A stretch of 64,000 nucleotides of DNA from NCBI GenBank assembly GCA_002205965.3, contig NADL03000113.1:1-64000 (forward strand), given 5' to 3'. The DNA comes from Kappaphycus alvarezii (taxonomy: Eukaryota > Rhodophyta > Florideophyceae > Gigartinales > Solieriaceae). The number at the start of each line of letters is the position of its first letter. Positions within the stretch are counted from its first letter, which is position 1. The notes below the pieces were generated by a model. That model searched no databases and was not told the origin of the DNA. It saw only the letters and a program-made list of their open reading frames with translations. The translations under genes were made by a program, and so were the position numbers. This document shows positions 32,300 to 42,431 of the stretch, in pieces.

Positions 32300-33340
32300 T
32301 GGTGTCCGAGAGGGGTTCGATTCTTAAGTTCTACCACGATGAGCTGGGGCACTGGAGTTTGAGATCAACGGTTCACATGATCGTAAAGAGATTCCAATGG
32401 CCGAGATCGGAGACGGATATTACATAGTACGTCCGTTCTTGCGACTCTTGCCAGCGTATGGGACCCGTCCTCGATACGAAACGAACCTCGAGACTCTATT
32501 CCGGGGAGTATTCGACATCTTCTCTATCAATTTTGTTGGACCTTATCCCCGGACAAAAAGGGGTTCGCGCTTTATTCTTGTTTGTGTAGAGCACTTTAGT
32601 GGATGGCCGATAGCAAAGGCCACTCCCAACGCAACTGCGGAAGTGGTTAGGAACTTTATCGAAGGGGAGGCGGTCCACTTATGGGCGGTCCACTCATTCG
32701 GACCCCCAACTACATTCATAACCGATAATGCCGGATGTTTCACAGCTAAAGCGTTGAAGGGATACCTACTCGAAAGAAATATTGAATGGAAGACGGTCTT
32801 AGCATCGCCCCAATGTCAAATGAAAGGGCGAAACGGATGGCTGGGACCATTAAGAAGAGTATTGGGAGGATAGTTCAATAATGGGACGTCGCTTTAGAAT
32901 CAGTTTTCTTCGACTACAGCTGTAGCCCGATGGCTGGAGAAGTTTCCACGTTTGAGCTCCTCTACGGAGTCCACCCGAAAATGCTACCGTGAGACAGGTT
33001 GGTGGAACGACCGAAAGAACGGACATTGCCAGATGAGGGACTCAAGGTGCAGCTAATGGGACTCGAATCGAGCAGGACCAGCAGGATTCTACAGGGGTCC
33101 AAGAAGCTCGACAGTATCAGGATATGCTCGTTCGAAGTCGGAGACCAAGTACTCGTCGCATTTGGACAGGCCTTTGGGACAGAGAAGTGGCCAGCCTTTA
33201 AGTCAGTGTTCTATGGGCCCTGCTAGATCATTAGAGCCCGCCATCCGCGGTATGTACTGAAGTCAGAAAAGGTTCCTATTTCCCGCAACGCGATCCATGC
33301 AAGTCGCTTGGTGAAATACATCAAGCGCAACAAATATTAG
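32300..33340 (+). pseudogene. Ty3-B integrase
   Basis: The core at 32397-32873 reads FSINFVGPYPRTKRGSRFIL, VCVEHFSGWPIAKATPNATA and TTFITDNAGCFTAKALKGYL. The first catalytic Asp is replaced by Asn (INFVGP); the second (TDNAG) is kept; the third, Glu, is lost in a frameshift (QMKGRNGW). The C-terminal GPY/F domain reads FEVGDQVLVAFGQAFGTEKW and PAFKSVFYGPC, then RHPRYVLKSEKV and ASRLVKYIKRNKY to about 33340. No chromodomain was seen. Confidence 0.75.
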
Positions 33341-33723
33341 GGTTGAGATATCATCTATCCCCTCAACCACTGGTAAACATCTGCGTTGAATTGGATATTC
33401 ACCTTCACATGCGTATTGTAATAATCAACAAGTAGCTATGCATACCTCAAACTGAGTCCGAAGCCCTTCTCCGTCTCTTTCGTTCCCTTTCCTTCGCCTT
33501 CTTCCGTTCTTTCTTTGCCCTCGTTTCTTCCTCGGTGCGAACATGGATCTCAAAGAAGTCGTCTAGCCACACTCCTCCTCGCAATCTGTTTAGCACAGAA
33601 CATTCCGGGGAGCCAGCGGCTAGGGATTTGGAACCATTTATAGCGAACTTTTCCCCAGTCCGACCCTGTCTGATAGGCGTGTGCTTCTGGACGAACCTCG
33701 GGATTTCGTCGAAGGGGGGGCCG

Positions 33724-34049
33724 TGTTGGATCTCAAGATTGGTTAGTGTCGCAGGACTGAAGGCAAGAGTTTGGGGGCAGAGGAGACGGTGTAACTGTGA
33801 AGCACAACAGAAGGGTGGAGGTCAAGTACTGTAGTGGGTGGTGACAAAGGAAAGATACACTCAGAACTGTAAGCACATTTGCTGGAAGGTGGGCGGTAAT
33901 GGTGAAGCCTGCAAAGGGCACTGTAGAAGCACACATATAAGGTGCGGTAGGAAAATAGGAACATAGAGATAACGGAAAAGGGAAGGATTACATCCCCAAA
34001 ACGACGCATCAACTGGTGTTACGACTCCCAACAAACAAAAAAAACCGTA
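33724..34049 (+). repeat. Ty3-B 3' LTR
   Basis: Nearly identical to 28382-28712, starting TGTTGGATCTCAAG; it ends CCGTA where the 5' copy has CCGTCA. It differs by a few substitutions and a shortened A run near the end. Confidence 0.85.
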
Positions 34050-34851
34050 AACTCCCTCCTCTACCCTCCTTCCATCAATATCTTTTCATAAAATATCCCG
34101 TTTAAAACGAAAAGCCCCTAACATCTCGTTGCAATCCAGCCCTGTAAATCTTCTTCTCTCGCAACGTCCGATGCAAAATTTCAGACGTTCATAGCCGTAC
34201 TCCTCCGTGACGTACTTCTTTACACTGACATTGCCACTCTACAAGCAGTTTGTCACATAAGCACAGCCCTGCACCAAGCCCTTGATGATGGGGTTTTATG
34301 ACGTACACAAGTTCGGAGAAGGTTCCGAGTGTCCTCGCTCGTGCTTCTATCCTGTCGACTCTTGGCGGTTGGTAGCGTATATTGACATGACCTTTACGCT
34401 CAGTAGCACTCGTTATTACGCAACCCGTCAAGCCGATTATCTGTAAATGATTATACTGCCTTTGCACGTGGTCTATTGATCGATTTTGGCGGACTGGTCT
34501 GCGTAACAGTCGTATCTACCGATGATTGTCGTCTTGTGGCTTGTACTTGGATATTGCCAGTCATTGTACCGAACGTTACAGGTGGACAGTCCATAAATTA
34601 TCAGCTCGCTACGGCAAGCCTCCATCTCACTAACGATATTATTGTTTCACTTGAGGAAGGTTCAGTTTTCACCAGCAATTGCAGGAACTCCCACAACATG
34701 CTTCATAGAATATTTTTAAATGAGAAGAACGAGAACTGTTAGATATCGTGCAAGGGAAACTACAGATGATCTAAGGCTACCTTTCAACCGACGAGCTTCT
34801 GAGACCATTTCAACTACACAAAGCTTTTATTCAGCAACAGTAGCATAATTT
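34050..34851. other. no recognised gene
   Basis: ORFs at 34189-34467 (-) and 34476-34742 (+) are under 95 codons and match nothing I know. No repeat shared with other parts of the window was noticed. Confidence 0.3.
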
Positions 34852-35295
34852 TTGACTGCAATGGCAAGAAATGGCGCTCAGGAAACTCTAGAGAGGTTTT
34901 CAGCGGCCAAGTCAAAAAAACTAATCTGCGTGCTTGGGAAAGGTGACTTTGCTGTGCTCACCATTGATGTAGACTTGCCTACTGCTCTTTTCGAAGTGGA
35001 AGCTCTAGAACGCTTAGGGACGCTACAAATTCCAGTTTCATGGGGAACAACTGAAGCTATCCCGCTCATAGCCTATTTTCAAGAACAAGTAATATGGGGT
35101 GATTTTCAAGGGTTAACTAGTGGTTTATGGATATGTGCCGAGATCTTCGTGCTTTGGGATTCAATTTCGAATACAAAGCCCTATGAGTACCACCGTAACG
35201 GGAATGTGAGAGCTTTTTGGCCAGATGGATGGACGGTTGTATCTGAAAGATATGGTAGGGTTGTTATTGGCTTCGCTATTATTCTTAGTCGATAG
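34852..35295 (+). CDS. uninterrupted 147-codon ORF, unknown
   Basis: The frame is open from GTG/ATG-proximal codons (an ATG lies at 34861, MARNGAQETLERFSAAKSKK) to TAG at 35293. Residues 20-70 look like an alternating hydrophobic protein (LICVLGKGDFAVLTIDVDLP, LGTLQIPVSWGTTEAIPLIA), the tail is Trp/aromatic rich. No domain, signal peptide or membrane segment is evident. It lies between two gypsy elements of opposite orientation. It could be a chance frame in AT-balanced DNA. Confidence 0.25.
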   Translation: MTAMARNGAQETLERFSAAKSKKLICVLGKGDFAVLTIDVDLPTALFEVEALERLGTLQIPVSWGTTEAIPLIAYFQEQVIWGDFQGLTSGLWICAEIFVLWDSISNTKPYEYHRNGNVRAFWPDGWTVVSERYGRVVIGFAIILSR

Positions 35296-35489
35296 TTCTT
35301 GACACGAAATGATCGGAACTTCTGGCCATTTCGTTGTACGCTACTCTCGAGGACATATTTCATTCAGGTATAAATCATTGATATGACGGAAATCTACAGT
35401 CCAGTGAGAGGTATGTTCTCTGTTTTCGGTGATTAATCATGACTGCTGTGTACTGTAGAACAAATTCCGAGACACGTGTCTTGAGCTTC

Positions 35490-36710
35490 CGAAATTCAGA
35501 CATTAAATGCTTCCCTCGGCGGTCAGCAGTGGAGTTTTACTCATGTCATGGAGCGCCTGGAGTCTGATTGCCCCAATTTGTCCGTAATTTTCGATGGCCG
35601 TAGGCAGAAGGTCCATACTCTCGGCACGAAAAGGTAGCGCATAGTGTTCCCTTTTGCGCTTTTCGGCTCGTGTAAGTGCTGAGAGACCGCCATCTTCCTG
35701 GTTGCTACATAGCGCGGAGTGAGGACTGACAATGGTGACGTTAATACCCTGTATTAAAGGAGGGAACCCAAGAGTATTCCTTACGTCATCCTATTATACT
35801 CCACGCAAGTGTAAATTTATTTGCAATAGATCTAACTTCCTATTAGCCTCCTGAGGTCCTCCTTTGCCCCTCCAGAGGGTCCTACAGTGCTCCATTTGCA
35901 GCGAAAATGCTCGCTAGGGTCATTCTCTTCCACTTTACATTGTTGACTTGTTAATAGCATGCTTGATCGTCCCTACCATCCTCTTCGCCCTCCCGTTCGC
36001 TATCGGAGCGTTAGCATTACTGGTTTCGATTCCACGCCCTTACTGCGCATGAAATCCTGCACCGAAGCGGCCATGAAGGAGGTGGTATTGTCTGAAACAA
36101 TCATCCCCAACGGTCCGAACGGAAAAATTATCTCTAACTGGATGAACCTTACAACGGTACTTGCTGTCGAATACTCTCTTTCACTTACATTCAGCCTACC
36201 CGTCAGATGTTCCACTGCGATCAGCACGAATCTTTTCCTTGTCTTGGACGACCTGAACGGGCCAGCAAAGTCAATGAAGAAATTCTAGAATAACCCATTC
36301 ACTGGGTGCGTCGGAACCCTCCTCGCGTGTTGACAACTGTCGCATGAGCTAACATAATCTGTCACGTCATATAAGACTCCCGGCCACCAGAACCATCCCT
36401 TACGAAATTTCTTGTCGATCCCACCTCCCAATGTCTTATTTCGTCATAGAATGTTGCCAGAATTTCCACACGCTGTCCAGGGGCCGGCAAGACTCGGAAG
36501 TCATCCTTTTTCCTTCGAAAAGAGGTATCGTTCTCAGCATGAAGTTATTTGCGCTTCGCCTTACAGAAACTCTTCTCTTCTGATCAGAATTTCGAACCTG
36601 ATTTCCCATCAATAGCCTTGCTACGTCCAACAATTGTGGCTCCAAGTCGGATAGCTTAGGGTTTGCCCAGTGAACGGTGGCAAAAAACCCCTTGGTCAAA
36701 TTTTCGTCTC
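35490..36710 (-). pseudogene. Ty3-C integrase
   Basis: The core reads IAVEHLTGRLNVSEREYSTA, VVRFIQLEIIFPFGPLGMIV and SDNTTSFMAASVQDF (36227-36060), keeping the second catalytic Asp. It continues APIANGRAKRMVGTIKHAI, where Lys stands in place of the Glu of RAERM. After several stops the tail (35760-35490) reads EKRKREHYALPFRAESMDLL and ENYGQIGAIRLQALHD. The upstream zinc-binding part (36699-36436) is degraded. Confidence 0.6.
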
Positions 36711-36779
36711 CCTACTTGCGCCCTCCCTCTATGGACCGACAATAGGGATAATCAACCGCCCTATTCGAAGAATCCAGGC

Positions 36780-37950
36780 GGTAATTAACCTCAAACTTTT
36801 ACTCCGCTATTAGATCCAACCATCGTGCCAACCGTTTATGAATTATCTGCGAAGCCTGGTGATCGGTATAGATAACGAAAGGTTTCTCGGAGAGTAGGAA
36901 GGCCAAGAACCTCTTCACCACGAAAACGACAACCAGTTCTTCCCTTTCGCTAGTGGATTATCGGCGCTCTTTCTGGTTCATTTTATGGGACGCGAATTGA
37001 ACCAAGTGCACCCTTCCATACTACTTCCTCTGGGCCAGCACGATTCCTAACCCCACTCAAGACGCATCCGTTTCAACAAAAAAGTTGAATTCGGGAAAAG
37101 CAAGAACCGGCGGCGTTTTCAGCTTCTTCTTGAGATCCTCGAAAGCCTCTTGCATCTCTTCTGTCCATTTAAAGACTCATTCACGGGCGTAGTCATGCAA
37201 AACTGTCGAAATTTCTGCGAAATTCCTTATATAAAGGCGATAGTATCCGGCCACATCGAGAAAAATTCTGAGCTCGGCTACATTCTTTGGAGCTTGAGCC
37301 TCCAAAATATCCTTCCTCTTATCTTTGTCCACTTTCACCCAGAAGCATTTACGACGTGGCAGAGCAGCTTCACCTCCGAGTGAGCGAAGCTGCACTTGGT
37401 CACCTTGATCTTCTAGTTTGCCTTCATAATCCTTTCGTAATGGTCCTTCCAATGGCCTACGTGTTCGTCATGTTTTCGGAAATATAAGGACCTCATGGAC
37501 ATAAACCATTGCGAAAGGTAAGCACTGAAGAACGCCGTCCATCATTCTCTGGAAATTCGAAGGTGCGTTCATTAACCAGAGCGGCATCACTTCAAACTTA
37601 TACGTTCTATATCGACATACGAATATCGTCATCTCCTTGCATTCCTCCAACATCCGCACCTGCCAGTAGCCCGTGTAGAGATTCAACGTCGTGACGACCC
37701 TGGCGCCCGCGAGGTCATCTAAGAGTGCCTCGACCTCCTTCAACGGCCAATGGTCAGGCTCAATGACTCTATTGAGCTGGCGGTATTCATCACAAAAACG
37801 GGGCTTCCATCTTTCTTTGTAGCTACAGCGACAGGGAATGACCCGTTGAACTCGCAGGCGTGACTATCCCTGCTTCAAGAAGCTATTTAACCTCCTTCTT
37901 CATGACAGCATTGTGCTTGGGGGGCATCTAGAGAGCCCTTGAGTGAAGCG
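36780..37950 (-). pseudogene. Ty3-C RT and RNase H
   Basis: The RT palm (37743-37468) reads GARVVTTLNLYTGYWQVRML, TIFVCRYRTYKFEVMPLWLM and NAPSNFQRMMDGVL. YVDD is replaced by YVHE in AMVYVHEVLIF, removing catalysis. The connection (37452-37177) reads KNVAELRIFLDVAGYYRLYI and RNFAEISTVLHDYA. RNase H continues to about 36800 in broken frames. Confidence 0.7.
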
Positions 37951-38039
37951 GAGTGTCGTCCATCAACTCAAAAGAATGCACCACCGGGACGTTAGCCGGC
38001 TCTAGGTCGTGGATGTCCCAAGCAATGGCTTCCGTGTCC

Positions 38040-38490
38040 TTAAGTGTCCGATGAGGATGAAGGCGGAAACTGTTCGTCCTCCGGCTCGTCGAGGGATGTG
38101 AAATACTCATTGTAATTGCGCGTCCCATCGCTCATGGTAGGCTCGCTGACCATTGGTAAAATTACGTCTCTTTTCCCAACCGCGATCTGTTGAAACCCAT
38201 AGTCAAGGTTCGCCTGCAGAGACTCGAAGGTCGGACTTCCGATAATGGCATCGAACAGGGCGTTACGCACCACCAAGAAATTCAACGACACGACCAACGA
38301 CCGCCAAGTCACTGTTACCTCTTCCACGCAACCGACGACTTCGGCAACCGTACCGTCGGCGACGGTCACTTGACGATCCATAGCTGTAGGGGCTAGTTCC
38401 ATTCTCATGCAAAATCCCATGAAATGAGGTTCGGAACGGCTCTCGTATTCAATAGGGCATGTTTCTCCGTCCCATACGCCTTTAACGCGA
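38040..38490 (-). pseudogene. Ty3-C aspartic protease
   Basis: The minus strand reads ALLNTRAVPNLISWDF (about 38460), where catalytic DSG has become NTR. Next come RQVTVADGTVAEVVGCVEEV, VSLNFLVVRNALFDAIIGSP and an acidic tail EYFTSLDEPEDEQFPPSSSS, all matching the other gypsy proteases here. Confidence 0.65.
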
Positions 38491-38861
38491 CGACCTCCAA
38501 CTGACGAGGGCCACCAAACGGTTTAGCTACGGAGGCTTAAGTCACAGTAACAGTCTTTGCAACTAATCTTTTGAGTTGCTTCGTAGCTTCACCCGCATCG
38601 CCACGGAGAAGTTGCCCAAATTCATCCCTATAATGGCAGTTGCAAGCTCTGCGACCATATTATGCATTCTTACGTCGTCCCACAAACTGCCTGTTGCTTT
38701 CTTGGCTTTCCGGACCTTGCACTTCGTCTTACCGGGCGTTATGAAAACCAACGGTGGAAAAATAATAGGTACATTGCTTATAAGGGCGTCTTTTTCCATT
38801 ATTCTGCCCCTCCTGTGTTTTGGTAGGGCCTAGACTTCATAATTCTTCTTAGTTTTAGCCA

Positions 38862-39773
38862 TCAATTCCCTATTCTGAGACTCGCGAACGACTGATACGG
38901 GCTCTTTGTCTTCTTTTTTCTTCGACTTGAGCGCTTTTTCGGACTCGACCCGAGCCGCTGCAACCGCGACTCGACGATCGCCGCTTTGCTGCCCCTTGGA
39001 GCATTAGTTTTCCGCAGAATGACCCCTTCTCCCACAAAAGGTACACCATGTGTTCCAGTGGGGATTTTGTGGACGTTAAGTTGCGTGGTGACCATTCTGC
39101 CCGCAATAGATGCAAATGAAGTCCTCGTAGATAGGCGCCGCCGGTTCGGCCTTATCTATCTGTTTCTTCACGAACAACAAGACCCGGAGAACTGACCAGC
39201 AAGCTGATGGACCTTGTTTTCGAGGTTTTGCGTGTTCCTGCCACTATAGAATCTTCTTCGGGGCCACAGGCGCTTCCGACCGTTGTCCTTTGGTTCCAAA
39301 AAATGCCTTCTGACGAATAAAAAAGTTTCTTATCGCCTTCCCCAGTTCTTTTAGTCCGCTGGGGTCCGATACATCGCGAACTGCACTAGCTCTGGGTGTC
39401 CCGCGACAGCTTTCCGAAAAAAAATGACCGACGCCGCATCATTGATGCCCAACCTCCTGTATAGGGCGTCAGTTCTTACCAGTGATCCGCCTAAGTCCTC
39501 TATCTCCAAACTGACGACCACAGCTTCGTTAACTTCTTCCTCCTGGTTGATTTTCTTCCAAAACTCGACAAGAAACTTGCTCTTTACGACGCCATATTTC
39601 TGGGCCTCCTCGGTGATGGTTCCATTCTGCAGTACCATTCAAATGCCTTCCCCTTACGGTGGCAGGAATCTGGAAGGCCTTCTCTGAGTCGCTTTTGACG
39701 CGCATCGCGACATTTTAGTACGCATAAATGAAGCGCCAAACGTCGGACGAAGGGGATCCGTCAAAAGAGACAT
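38862..39773 (-). pseudogene. Ty3-C gag
   Basis: An ATG at 39773 at the LTR end opens MSLLTDPLRPTFGASF; a shifted frame reads NVAMRVKSDSEKAFQI, matching Ty3-B NVVMRAKEDGERSFEL. The next frame (39638-39351) reads EEAQKYGVVKSKFLVEFWKK, VVVSLEIEDLGGSLVRTDAL and YRRLG. A single degraded zinc knuckle (CIYCGQNGHH, about 39110) follows, then a Lys/Arg-rich tail. Confidence 0.6.
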
Positions 39774-39948
39774 GAGGGATTGTGTGTAATGCATAATGCT
39801 TTACCCAGGATGCGGTACTATGAAATTCTTGTGCTTTTACTCCCTACAAGTGCCAAGCGTAACCACTGCCTTCTTTCTTTTTTGAACTCTAAGTGTCGCA
39901 CCCCCTTCCTTTTGTACCGTATGACTCCAAGATATTTACGGCGAGCCA
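39773..39948 (-). repeat. Ty3-C 5' LTR (~176 bp)
   Basis: It shares ordered blocks with 14853-15026 (TTCTTGTGCTTTTACTCCCT, AAGCGTAACCAC, CCCCTTCCTTTTGTACC, GCGAGCCA). On the minus strand it starts TGGCTCGCCG and ends ATCCCTCA, immediately before the gag ATG. A degraded primer site (TGTCTCTTTTG) follows. The very short LTR contrasts with the 1.1-1.5 kb LTR of Ty3-D. Confidence 0.6.
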
Positions 39949-40172
39949 AGCTACATCATGTGATGATGCTAACACCGCCTAGTGCAACAAGCCTTGTAAT
40001 GAGATTTGACTAAGAACAGATGGAATATTACTCGCGGTCAAATAAAGTGCCGATGACAAGTGCGGTCAGCCAGTAAGTGGCTCTTCCGTTGCGCCGCGGA
40101 GGCCACGGATTCACACCCGTGGCAAACATTAATTTAGCGTCGTATGAGGCCAGCATCATCGACTCTGAATAA

Positions 40173-40990
40173 GTGAGATGCCCCGATGATCCTAGCGTAG
40201 CCCGGCACCGTGCACAAAGCTATGCACACGCTGATGGGCACCTTCTCGAGTTTTTCCGACAACTCCACCCAAGCTTCTCTGACGGACGAGGTGGTCTTTC
40301 AGAAACATTAAAAGCGGCCAGTCTTGCAAAAAAGCCCGACAACATACATAACATTGTGTATCTAGCCTGGTGCGATTCGTCAGAAAAGGTATTCTGGAAA
40401 GAAGACGAATGGGAGAGGTTTCCAGGCACCTCCGTGCATACTGAAGCTGACTTTTGGCGCAGTATTCGTCTCCAGGCATACTTAGAGACATCTACCGCAG
40501 GTTTTTTCACCGCAAATCGGTCTTCAGTCAACCGAGCCTATAATAAGATGTGGTCAGTTATGCTGCCCCGCCACCCGGAGTTCACGTGTTTGATGACACG
40601 TTGTCGTTGCAATCAGCGGAGTGCGACAAGCCTATGGATAACCGAGGTGACCATGCAACGGATTTTTTCCAAAAAAGCCTGGGATGGACTAACCGGCACA
40701 ATGCCGTAGTGAAGGTATTTGGCAGAAATTTGTTCAAGGCAGCAGGAGTCCGCGTCCAATATAAGGTGAAATACTTACTTCCCGGACTTAATGCACGGCC
40801 TTCCAATATTCTAGTGTACCCGAGGTCGGAAGAGATCAACAACCTTCCGCCCCTCCAGGTTTCATACGAAGTCACAGTAACATCGCCATTCTAAGAGCGG
40901 TTTATGCACATTGGAGCGCCCTATAACGCACGGTTGTCAATGCAGCGGAAAGAAGGAAAAATATGGAGTTTGCCAGCAAAGTTATTTTGA
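40173..40990 (+). pseudogene. R1: retroelement RLE C-terminal fragment
   Basis: The first frame (40173-40580) reads QSYAHADGHLLEFFRQLHPS, SSEKVFWKEDEWERF and FWRSIRLQAYLETSTAGF. The next reads HVFDDTLSLQSAECDKPMDN, RGDHATDFFQKSLGWTNRHN, VKYLLPGLNARPSNILVYPR and VSYEVTVTSPF. Relatives at 48930-49240 have C-x2-C...H...C and RHN in these places; here the Cys pairs are lost (SAECDKP). A final frame reads NAAERRKNMEFASKVILK, matching R3, up to the junction with a hAT fragment at about 40990. Confidence 0.65.
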
Positions 40991-42250
40991 AGTGGAGGAG
41001 TAGGGTTTTCAGTAACTTCCTTGTACTTTTTGAATAGTATTTTATACCCAGAAAAGTGAAACCATATGAAACATAAAATTGACCAGATTTGTTTTCAGTG
41101 ATACAACAAGCGGTCTTCAGAAAATCGCAAACTTTCAAGGATAGATCCCATTGCTCGGGAGTCATTTGCAGATGCCTCAGATCTCGCATTCTATTTTTCA
41201 TTCTATCTAAAATTATTTGAGCCTTATGAGCGCACTCAATCATCCGAAATGTAGACTACCATCTAGTTTCGACATCCAGACATGGAATTGAGACATTATC
41301 AAGCCCAATGTCCACCCTAAGCCTTTCACAAATAACCGTACTCTTCACAGAGCACCTAATAGCCAAAATTAAATACCCTACGTTACTAATTAGATCATGA
41401 AATTGCGCCAAACACTCGCGTACTCCAACATTGATGAAGTGCGCAATGCATCTCATGTGAAAAGTGGTTTCTTCGTAATCTGTATTATGTTCCACGTTCA
41501 ATAAATGAACCAATTTCTTCATTGCACAGATCATTTCAGACTCATTGTCTGTTTTAATGCACTGGATCTTCTTTCCGATATTCCATTCTTGAATAATGCC
41601 ATGAAGCAGAAACATGCCTCGTCACCACTATGCAGGGTTTGATACCTCTTGAAATCCAGTAAAGTACTGTTTAATTTCCAGTTTTTATCAACCCAGTGTA
41701 TGGTTATAGCTCTTTATCCCTTGAAGATGTTACTCGACCAAGAATCGCATTTTAAGCTCTTTCACTTTCGACGAAATTAGATCAGTATTTGTTTTCATTA
41801 CGATCCGCGTCGATTCATGATCTCTAAATATCCTCCGTGATACCGTCGAAGAGCTATGTACATTTTTTTTTTGTCAATATGGTTCATCAAATGCTTAAAC
41901 TCACGAGTTTCAAGGATGCAAAAAGAAAGAAGGTTTGAACAAATCCAATTTCTTATATATTTGGTAACTTCTTCATTTAAATCCTGGAGATATTCGTACT
42001 GAACCATCAGATGCCAAGGAGCTTTTACCCTCAATATGAGACAAAAGTCCAGACTTTCTAGCATGTCTTTTCAACGAGTACGTTGCAGTATTGAAGCAAT
42101 GTTTGAGGCACTTGACACACTCGATTTTAAAGACTCCACAAATTTCTTTCATTTTAAAGAAATTCCAGACAGACTTGTCCTTTTACGCTTGTGATTCTGC
42201 GTCGAAGAGTGGACTGGATCTGTGGCGAAAGCATTAGTCGCATTTAAACC
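40985..42250 (-). pseudogene. hAT transposase relic, C-terminally truncated
   Basis: The minus strand starts with a BED-finger-like remnant (CVKCLKHCFNTATYSLKRHA, about 42110), then a helical region (42064-41798). A clear hAT core follows: IQCIKTDNESEMICAMKKLV, TTFHMRCIAHFINVGVRECL, VSIPCLDVETRW (41560-41256). It continues with CAHKAQIILDRM, LQMTPEQWDLSLKVCDFLKT and KYYSKSTRKLL. TDNxSNM, the CxAHxINL-type motif and LDxxTRW are hallmarks. The C-terminal dimerisation domain is absent; the sequence ends against R1. Confidence 0.75.
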
Positions 42251-42431
42251 TGCATGATTGAGGTTCAGTGGCATGGGGTTGTTTGTTTGGCTGCTATACT
42301 AAGTGATGTTGCCTCAACGCAACGTAGCAGGGCAGAGTATCTCCACCTTATTCAGGATCTTCCTGCCACGTTTAATCGTCACTCAACGCCACTCACGCCG
42401 CTCAACACAGTCAACTTTAGTGGGAAGATCC

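Larger units (their letters stand above)
28382..34049 (+). mobile_element. Ty3-B: Ty3/gypsy retrotransposon with both LTRs
   Basis: Two nearly identical LTRs (28382-28712, 34049 end of 33724-34049) flank gag, protease, RT, RNase H and integrase in the usual gypsy order. The LTRs differ at only a handful of bases, so this insertion is younger than Ty3-A, yet the coding region has many stops and frameshifts. A GAAGGGGGGGCC tract is the polypurine site before 33724. No clear 5-bp target duplication was seen. Confidence 0.85.
35490..39773 (-). mobile_element. Ty3-C: Ty3/gypsy retrotransposon, minus strand
   Basis: Read on the minus strand from an LTR at 39948-39773: gag, protease, RT, RNase H and integrase in gypsy order down to about 35490. 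No matching 3' LTR is found at the left end, so the element is truncated there or its LTR is elsewhere. Every domain carries stops, frameshifts or lost catalytic residues. Confidence 0.75.

Noticed and set aside
40060-40130. Possible tRNA-like sequence (CACGG...CCGTG hairpin with GGATTC)
   Set aside because: The stem-loop has an 8-base loop and no matching acceptor or D arm; not supported as a tRNA.
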